This document shows, one piece after another, positions 6,580-11,233 of a stretch of DNA of 11,233 nucleotides. The position numbers and the translations under genes are program-made. Source of the stretch: Candidatus Omnitrophota bacterium (lineage in GTDB: Bacteria; Omnitrophota; Koll11; Gorgyraeales; Gorgyraeaceae); contig JAHIRR010000339.1 of assembly GCA_018818505.1 (NCBI GenBank), forward strand, positions 1 to 11,233, given 5' to 3'. The notes under the pieces were generated by a model. That model ran no database searches, was not told where the DNA came from, and saw only the letters and a program-made list of their open reading frames with translations. Within the stretch, counting starts at the first letter, position 1. Each line of letters opens with the position of its first letter.

Positions 6580-7800
6580 ATGCGAAACAATTTGATCGTA
6601 CAAAAATATGGCGGCAGTTCTGTTGCCAATATAGGCAGGATAAAGAATGTGGCTAAGAGGATTGCCATGTACAGGAAGAATGGCCATGGCCTTGTGGTGG
6701 TGGTTTCTGCGCTGGGAGACACTACGGATGAACTCATGAATCTTGCGCACGAGGTCACGCCTGTGCCAAGCGAGAGAGAAATAGACATGCTTATATCTAC
6801 GGGCGAGCAGGTTTCTGCCTCGCTTCTGGCAATGGCGCTGCACGGGATGGGCGTGAGAGCGATATCTTTTACTGGCGCGCAGGTAGGCATTATGACAGAT
6901 GGCAGTCACACGAAGGCAAGGATCATGGGTGTGGGCGCTGACAGGATAAGGGCGGAGCTGAAAAAAAGTAAGGTTGTTATTGTGGCTGGTTTTCAGGGGA
7001 TCAATCCTGAGCAGGAGATCACAACGCTTGGCCGCGGAGGTTCAGATATTACAGCAGTGGCGCTTGCCAAGACGCTCAAGGCAAGGGTGTGCGAGATCTA
7101 TACTGATGTGGAAGGTGTTTATACTGCTGATCCAAGGATCGTGAAAGACGCTAAGAAGCTCTCACGCATAAGCTATGAAGAGATGCTTGAGCTGGCGTCG
7201 CTGGGCGCGCAGGTTATGCAGGCGAGGTCAATGGAGGTCGCAAAGAAATTTTCTGTACCGCTGCACATACGTTCGAGTTTTAACAATAAACAGGGCACTA
7301 TTATTTCTGAGGAGGTCAAGGCAATGGAAGAGGTTCTTGTTAGCGGCGTTACCGCGAATAAAGGCGAAGCAAAGGTGACTATATGTGATGTGCCTGATAA
7401 GCCAGGCATAGCAGCTGTCATATTTAGGGATCTGGCAAAGGCAGATATAAACGTTGATATGATAATTCAGAATATATCGAGGACTGGATATACAGATGTT
7501 TCTTTTACTGTGCCTCTTGCTGAGCTTGCCAGGACCAAACAGGTCATGTGCAAGATAGTGAAGGGCGTAAAGGCAAAGGGTGCGATCTACAACAATGACA
7601 TTGCAAAGGTCTCCATAGTCGGCATTGGCATGAAGGGCCACTCAGGAGTAGCAGCGCAGATGTTCCATGCCCTGGCTTTAAAAAAGATCAATATAGACAT
7701 GATCTCGACCTCTGAGATAAAGATATCGTGTGTGATAAAGAAGAAGCGCGCAGAAGAGGCAGTCCGGACGATTCACAAGACCTTTGGATTAGGGAAATAG
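6580..7800 (+). CDS. lysC: Aspartate kinase (alpha subunit)
   Basis: This enzyme phosphorylates aspartate with ATP, the first step towards lysine, threonine, methionine and diaminopimelate. The kinase domain (about 1-245) has QKYGGSSV at 8-15, STGEQVSA, GRGGSDITAVALA and the segment TDVEGVYTADPRIV. Two ACT domains follow (about 260-330 and 340-402), and SEIKISCVI is the typical second-ACT strand. These domains normally bind threonine and/or lysine for feedback inhibition. At 406 residues it matches single-function LysC proteins such as those of Bacillus and Corynebacterium. A Shine-Dalgarno, TGAGGGA at 6568-6574, supports the ATG. A strong internal start at 7324 suggests a separate regulatory beta subunit. 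The gene is flanked by palindromes on both sides, with cimA next. Confidence 0.96.
   Translation: MRNNLIVQKYGGSSVANIGRIKNVAKRIAMYRKNGHGLVVVVSALGDTTDELMNLAHEVTPVPSEREIDMLISTGEQVSASLLAMALHGMGVRAISFTGAQVGIMTDGSHTKARIMGVGADRIRAELKKSKVVIVAGFQGINPEQEITTLGRGGSDITAVALAKTLKARVCEIYTDVEGVYTADPRIVKDAKKLSRISYEEMLELASLGAQVMQARSMEVAKKFSVPLHIRSSFNNKQGTIISEEVKAMEEVLVSGVTANKGEAKVTICDVPDKPGIAAVIFRDLAKADINVDMIIQNISRTGYTDVSFTVPLAELARTKQVMCKIVKGVKAKGAIYNNDIAKVSIVGIGMKGHSGVAAQMFHALALKKINIDMISTSEIKISCVIKKKRAEEAVRTIHKTFGLGK
7311..7316 (+). promoter_or_regulatory. Internal ribosome-binding site within lysC
   Basis: GGAGGT lies 7 nt before the in-frame ATG at 7324, at the junction between the kinase and ACT regions. 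Motif and spacing are as good as any gene start in this window, which supports independent translation of the C-terminal part. Confidence 0.55.
7324..7800 (+). CDS. Probable aspartate kinase beta subunit from an internal in-frame start
   Basis: The product would be 158 residues, identical to residues 249-406 of LysC, and would contain only the two ACT domains. In Bacillus subtilis and Corynebacterium glutamicum the same gene makes a long alpha and a short in-frame beta subunit, which assemble as alpha2beta2 and form the effector sites. Here the beta N-terminus MEEVLVSGVTANKGEAKVTI closely resembles the known beta start, and residue 249 is almost exactly where those beta subunits begin. GGAGGT at 7311-7316 sits at ideal spacing. 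The internal start is seen in sequence. Actual production of beta is inferred by analogy. Confidence 0.55.
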   Translation: MEEVLVSGVTANKGEAKVTICDVPDKPGIAAVIFRDLAKADINVDMIIQNISRTGYTDVSFTVPLAELARTKQVMCKIVKGVKAKGAIYNNDIAKVSIVGIGMKGHSGVAAQMFHALALKKINIDMISTSEIKISCVIKKKRAEEAVRTIHKTFGLGK

Positions 7801-7807
7801 GGATAGT

Positions 7808-7862
7808 ACCATGGACAACTTCGTAAGTTACCCTCTGGGTAACTTACGAAGTTGTCCATGGT
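7808..7862. repeat. 55-bp palindrome (P4) between lysC and cimA
   Basis: Two 26-bp arms match perfectly around the loop TCT (7834-7836). The nested hairpins are AACTT-CGT-AAGTT at 7817-7829 and AACTT-ACG-AAGTT at 7841-7853. The ends are ACC...GGT, as in the other three elements, though the stem sequence is different. It takes up almost all of the 76-bp gap and ends 4 bp before the cimA Shine-Dalgarno. No T-run follows. Confidence 0.97.
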
Positions 7863-7876
7863 TATAAGGAGAAAGT

Positions 7877-9442
7877 ATGCAGGAAATCAAGTTATACGAT
7901 ACTACATTGCGGGATGGTTCGCAGGGAGAAGGGGTTTCCTTTTCCCTGACTGATAAACTCAGGATCGCGAAGAAGCTGGATCTGTTAGGGATTCACTACA
8001 TCGAGGGCGGGTGGCCTGGGTCTAATCCAAAAGACATGGCATTTTTTAAAGAGGCCAGAAAAATTAGATTTAAAAAATCTGAGTTGACCGCGTTTGGCAG
8101 CACCAAACGGGCAAAGATCAGCCCTGCAAAAGACGGGAACCTGAAGTCGCTTTTGAACTCAGGCACAAAAATAGTGACTGTGTTTGGAAAGACATGGGAT
8201 CTGCATGTAGAAGGAGTTTTAAGGGTTTCTTTGCAGGAAAACCTGAACATGATCAAGGAGACAGTCGAGTACCTGAAGTCTAAAAAGCGCAGAGTATTTT
8301 ACGACGCAGAGCATTTCTTTGACGGATATTTGAATAATAAGGATTATGCGTTGGAGACTTTGCGCACAGCTATGAAAGCTGGCTGTGATGAGGTCGTGTT
8401 GTGCGATACAAATGGCGGCATGATCACGTATGAGCTGGCAAGGATAGTTATGGCTGTAGTGAGTGAGTTTTGCGTGCCGCTGGGGATCCATACGCACAAT
8501 GACAGCGGAATGGCTGTTGCTAATACTATTGCTGCAGTGGATGCAGGGTGCGGCATGGTGCAGGGTACTATCAATGGTTATGGCGAGCGCTGCGGGAATG
8601 CGGACCTGTGTGTTATTGTGCCAAATCTTCAATTAAAGATGGGGCGCAGGTGCGTGTCAGATTCTAAGCTGAAGGAGATTACAGAGGTTTCGCGATATGT
8701 GAGTGAGCTTTCGAACATGAAACAAAAGGATAACCAGCCTTTTGTTGGCAGGTCCGCCTTTGCGCATAAAGGCGGCGTGCATGTCGATGCAGTTATGAAA
8801 AATCCCGGTACATACGAACACGTGAAGCCAGAGTCAGTAGGGAACCATAGAAGGATCCTTATGTCAGAGCTCTCAGGCAAGACCAGCATTATCCTCAAGG
8901 CAAAAGAGATGGAGCTGGATCTTTCAAAAGAGGATCCAAAGACTAAAAAGATCTTAAGGCTTATACAGAATCTCGAGAATCAAGGGTATTATTTTGAGGC
9001 AGCTGACGCTTCATTTCAGCTCTTGATGAAAAAGGCGCTGAAAAAATACAAGCCGTTTTTCAGTCTCGAGGGTTTTAAGGTAAGCATTGAGAAAAGGGAA
9101 GACAATACCCTTATATCGGAAGCGACTATAAAGGTAAAGGTGAACAGGAAAGAGGAGCATACAGCTGCGGAGGGTGATGGCCCTGTGAATGCGCTGGATA
9201 ATGCTTTGCGAAAGGCGCTAAATAAGTTTTATCCAACGCTGGCAAAGATGCACCTGTCTGATTTCAAGGTAAGGGTGCTGGATGAAAAAGCAGGCACTGC
9301 CGCAAAGGTCCGCGTGTTGATCCAGTCGCAGGACGAGCGCTCGTCCTGGGGGACTGTTGGCGTGTCCGAAAACATCATCGAAGCCAGCTGGCAAGCGCTT
9401 GTGGACAGCGTTGAGTATAAGTTGTTAAAGGATAAAAAATAA
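7877..9442 (+). CDS. cimA: (R)-citramalate synthase
   Basis: CimA condenses pyruvate and acetyl-CoA to citramalate, the entry to a threonine-independent isoleucine route. At 521 residues it matches the long CimA group related to isopropylmalate and homocitrate synthases. The TIM-barrel has LYDTTLRDGSQGEGVSFS at 6-23 (catalytic R12/D13), YIEGGWPGSNPKD, and the metal-binding H205/H207 in GIHTHNDSGMA, then NGYGERCGNADL. GGVHVDAV follows in the linker region. The C-terminal third (about 370-515) is a LeuA-type dimer/allosteric domain, ending with the CimA hallmark WGTVGVSENIIEASW. The domain usually mediates inhibition by isoleucine or leucine. A good Shine-Dalgarno, AAGGAG at 7866-7871, fixes the ATG. 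A 20-bp perfect palindrome lies in the coding sequence just before the hallmark motif. Confidence 0.95.
   Translation: MQEIKLYDTTLRDGSQGEGVSFSLTDKLRIAKKLDLLGIHYIEGGWPGSNPKDMAFFKEARKIRFKKSELTAFGSTKRAKISPAKDGNLKSLLNSGTKIVTVFGKTWDLHVEGVLRVSLQENLNMIKETVEYLKSKKRRVFYDAEHFFDGYLNNKDYALETLRTAMKAGCDEVVLCDTNGGMITYELARIVMAVVSEFCVPLGIHTHNDSGMAVANTIAAVDAGCGMVQGTINGYGERCGNADLCVIVPNLQLKMGRRCVSDSKLKEITEVSRYVSELSNMKQKDNQPFVGRSAFAHKGGVHVDAVMKNPGTYEHVKPESVGNHRRILMSELSGKTSIILKAKEMELDLSKEDPKTKKILRLIQNLENQGYYFEAADASFQLLMKKALKKYKPFFSLEGFKVSIEKREDNTLISEATIKVKVNRKEEHTAAEGDGPVNALDNALRKALNKFYPTLAKMHLSDFKVRVLDEKAGTAAKVRVLIQSQDERSSWGTVGVSENIIEASWQALVDSVEYKLLKDKK
9329..9348. repeat. 20-bp perfect palindrome inside cimA
   Basis: CAGGACGAGCGCTCGTCCTG is its own reverse complement. 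It encodes part of the QSQDERSSWG segment, where CimA proteins vary before the conserved WGTVGVSENI. It may be chance, or a remnant of a short palindromic insertion that stayed in frame. Confidence 0.7.
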
Positions 9443-9446
9443 TCAT

Positions 9447-9523
9447 GTCATTGCGAGCGAAGCGAAGCAATCTCTCTTACCGTGTTTATGAGATTGCTTC
9501 GTCGCTTCGCTCCTCGCAATGAC
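9447..9523. repeat. Imperfect inverted repeat of the GTCATTGCGAG...AAGCAATCTC type
   Basis: The left arm (9447-9474) begins GTCATTGCGAG and ends AAGCAATCTC. The right arm (9490-9523) carries the inverted form GAGATTGC...CTCGCAATGAC, with six extra bases inside. The 15-nt spacer contains an ATG. This looks like the dispersed GCGAAGC-type repeat I recall from many bacterial genomes, and it differs from the four perfect palindromes here. It fills nearly the whole gap between cimA and valS and leaves no Shine-Dalgarno for valS. Confidence 0.9.
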
Positions 9524-9529
9524 AAAACT

Positions 9530-11233
9530 ATGAATATTCTCACCAGGTACAATCCTCAAGAAGTTGAAAAGTCTATATATTCAAAATGGGAGGCGCAAGG
9601 GGTTTTTGGCGCTAAGCCAGAACCCGGCAAAAAACCCTTTACCATAGTTATCCCGCCGCCGAATGTAACAGGCATATTGCACATGGGCCATGCATTGAAT
9701 AATACTCTGCAGGATATCTTGATCCGCTGGAAGAGGATGCAGGGTTTTGCGAGCTTGTGGGTGCCAGGCACTGACCATGCTGGCATTGCCACGCAAAACG
9801 TCGTCGAGAAAAAACTTGCTAAGGAAGGTAAGAAACGAGACGATCTGGGCCGCGAGGGATTTGTAAAAGAGGTATGGAAGTGGCGCGAGGAATACGGAAA
9901 TACCATTATCATGCAGCTGAAGAGACTGGGCGCCTCATGCGACTGGACAAGGACGCGTTTCACAATGGATAAAGGGCTTTCTGACGCAGTCTTGGAGGCA
10001 TTTGTAAGCCTTCATAAAAAAGGCCTTATATATAGAGGAAACTATATTATCAATTGGTGCCCAAGGTGTCACACTGCCCTGTCAGACGAAGAGGCGCCGC
10101 ATGTGGACACTGATGGGAAATTGTATTACATCAAGTATCCGCTTGTAGAGGGACAAGGGACAAGGGACAAGAGACAAGGGGTTACGGTTGCGACGACGAG
10201 GCCGGAGACTATGTTGGGGGATGTGGCGGTTGCGGTGAATCCGAAGGATAAGAGATACAAAAAGTTCGTTGGAAAAACATTGATCCTTCCAATAATCGGG
10301 CGCGAGATACCGATTATCGCGGATGATTTTGTGGATAAAAAGTTTGGCACAGGCGCGGTTAAGGTCACACCAGCGCATGATCCAAATGACTTTGAGATAG
10401 GTAATAGACATGACTTAGAACCTGTCCTTGTAATGAATCCTGACGCTACAATGAATGAGAATGCAGGCTCATACAATGGTAAAGATAGATTCCAGGCAAG
10501 AGAAGGGATCGTAAAAGAATTAGAGGGAAAGGGGTTGCTTTTAAAGACAGAATCGCATCATCATGCTGTGGGACATTGCTACAGATGTCACACTGCTGTG
10601 GAGCCTTATTTGTCGCGGCAGTGGTTCGTAAGCATGAAGCCGCTCGCAAAGCCAGCTATTGATGCAGTGAAGAAAGGCAAGATCAAGTTCTATCCCAAGA
10701 GATGGACCAAGGTGTATTTGAATTGGATGGAGAATATAAGAGATTGGTGTATATCTCGTCAAATTTGGTGGGGCCATCGCATTCCAGTATATTATTGTGA
10801 GACTTGCGAAGAAGTGATTGTTTCAAAGATAAAGCCAGAGAGGTGCCCAGAGTGCGGTTCTGCTAAGATACGGCAGGATGAGGATGTGCTGGACACATGG
10901 TTCTCGTCGTGGTTGTGGCCGTTTTCTACGCTTGGCTGGCCAGAAAAGACAGAAGACCTTAAATATTTTTATCCAACAGACGTTTTGGTTACTGCGCCAG
11001 AGATATTATTCTTCTGGGTGGCAAGGATGATCATGGCGGGTATGGAATTTACAGGAGAGATCCCATTTAGTGATGTTTATCTGCATGGTACAGTGAGGGA
11101 TCTTACAGGCAAGAAGATGTCAAAATCGCTTGGCAATATCATAGATCCCATAGATATAATCAGTGAATTCGGCGCAGATGCATTGAGATACAGTATGATA
11201 GCCATAACAGCGACGGGCCAGGATGTTTTTCTC
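9530..11233 (+). CDS. valS: Valyl-tRNA synthetase, N-terminal 568 codons (3' end outside window)
   Basis: This class Ia synthetase charges tRNA-Val. Residues 42-54 hold [13 protein letters not shown] (the HIGH box), and KMSKS is at 529-533. Between them is the CP1 editing domain, with [13 protein letters not shown] and the [18 protein letters not shown] motif. Cysteine pairs at WCPRCH, GHCYRCH and CETCEE/CPECGS suggest zinc-binding sites. The frame is open to the right edge, and the rest of the catalytic region, the anticodon-binding domain and the C-terminal coiled coil lie beyond it. The ATG at 9530 fits the usual N-terminus ([16 protein letters not shown]), but no Shine-Dalgarno precedes it. 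An in-frame ATG at 9488 lies within the repeat and would add 14 repeat-encoded residues. A heptamer repeat inserted in CP1 gives an unusual segment, QGTRDKRQG. Confidence 0.95.
   Translation, partial: MNILTRYNPQEVEKSIYSKWEAQGVFGAKPEPGKKPFTIVIPPPNVTGILHMGHALNNTLQDILIRWKRMQGFASLWVPGTDHAGIATQNVVEKKLAKEGKKRDDLGREGFVKEVWKWREEYGNTIIMQLKRLGASCDWTRTRFTMDKGLSDAVLEAFVSLHKKGLIYRGNYIINWCPRCHTALSDEEAPHVDTDGKLYYIKYPLVEGQGTRDKRQGVTVATTRPETMLGDVAVAVNPKDKRYKKFVGKTLILPIIGREIPIIADDFVDKKFGTGAVKVTPAHDPNDFEIGNRHDLEPVLVMNPDATMNENAGSYNGKDRFQAREGIVKELEGKGLLLKTESHHHAVGHCYRCHTAVEPYLSRQWFVSMKPLAKPAIDAVKKGKIKFYPKRWTKVYLNWMENIRDWCISRQIWWGHRIPVYYCETCEEVIVSKIKPERCPECGSAKIRQDEDVLDTWFSSWLWPFSTLGWPEKTEDLKYFYPTDVLVTAPEILFFWVARMIMAGMEFTGEIPFSDVYLHGTVRDLTGKKMSKSLGNIIDPIDIISEFGADALRYSMIAITATGQDVFL
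10151..10178. repeat. Four heptamer repeats (GGACAAG) inside valS
   Basis: GGACAAG occurs three times in tandem (10151-10171), then once as AGACAAG (10172-10178). The 28-nt tract encodes part of [12 protein letters not shown], just before the conserved [11 protein letters not shown] of the editing domain. Seven is not a multiple of three, so gain or loss of one unit would shift the valS frame. Confidence 0.9.

Noticed and set aside
1022..7862. The long palindromes read as Rho-independent terminators
   Set aside because: None is followed by a T-run on either strand. The following bases are TCTAAATT, AAAG, AATTGA and TATAAGG. All sit inside a co-directional gene series with the next Shine-Dalgarno close behind.
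9443..9529. T-box riboswitch ahead of valS
   Set aside because: The gap is only 87 bp, is filled by the GCGAAGC-type inverted repeat, and lacks an AGGGTGGNACCGCG-like antiterminator sequence. The GGTGGAA/CACCGCG bases in the 6517 palindrome are part of its symmetry.
9488..9529. Upstream in-frame ATG as the valS start
   Set aside because: It would add 14 repeat-encoded residues not expected in ValS and has no Shine-Dalgarno. The ATG at 9530 matches the usual N-terminus. Kept only as an open possibility in the findings.
10292..10317. 8-bp inverted repeat ATAATCGG/CCGATTAT in valS
   Set aside because: It is short, with a 10-nt loop, in a conserved coding stretch ([15 protein letters not shown]). 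The repeated Ile codons explain it.
1..11233. CRISPR array, tRNA/rRNA gene or transposase
   Set aside because: No regularly spaced direct repeats, no cloverleaf or rRNA-like sequence, and no transposase motifs were seen on either strand.

Overview
The window is bacterial chromosomal DNA of moderate GC content. Nine protein genes lie head-to-tail on the + strand, with almost no space between them that is not filled by a repeat. The first gene is cut by the left edge and the last by the right edge. My best guess is a Candidatus Omnitrophota-like or similar environmental lineage. That guess rests on the archaeal-type phosphoglycerate mutase, the lysC-cimA pair and the dense intergenic palindromes, and I cannot verify it from the sequence alone.

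Positions 1-3655 form a signalling block. It holds the C-terminal part of a sensor histidine kinase, a stand-alone receiver protein (1-bp overlap), and a 79-residue protein whose H-x-L-N-N-x-L motif resembles a kinase phosphoacceptor helix. The block ends with a 726-residue membrane-anchored protein, REC / degenerate REC / 2 TM / GAF / HD-GYP, a predicted c-di-GMP phosphodiesterase. Its stop codon overlaps the start of the next gene.

Positions 3652-11233 form a metabolic block: an ApgM-type phosphoglycerate mutase (possibly a homoserine kinase), a CstA-type transporter, aspartate kinase, citramalate synthase, and the first 568 codons of valyl-tRNA synthetase. The theme is aspartate-family and branched-chain amino acids. 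Pyruvate links PGM, CstA and CimA. The aspartate kinase contains a strong internal ribosome-binding site and ATG at the place where LysC beta subunits start in other bacteria.

The most unusual content lies between the genes. Four junctions (1022-1073, 4870-4922, 6517-6564, 7808-7862) each hold a perfect palindrome of 48-55 bp. All four share one plan: ACC...GGT ends, arms of about 24-26 bp, and each arm is itself a small hairpin centred on a CG about 14-16 nt from the end. The stem sequences differ between three of them. Two copies are near-identical and differ by paired, compensatory changes. One hides the cstA Shine-Dalgarno in its stem, and one supplies the cstA stop codon. None is followed by a T-run, so they do not look like terminators. 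Other repeat families occur at 1345-1449, 1451-1471, 9447-9523 and inside valS (10151-10178). No RNA genes, CRISPR arrays or transposase genes were seen.
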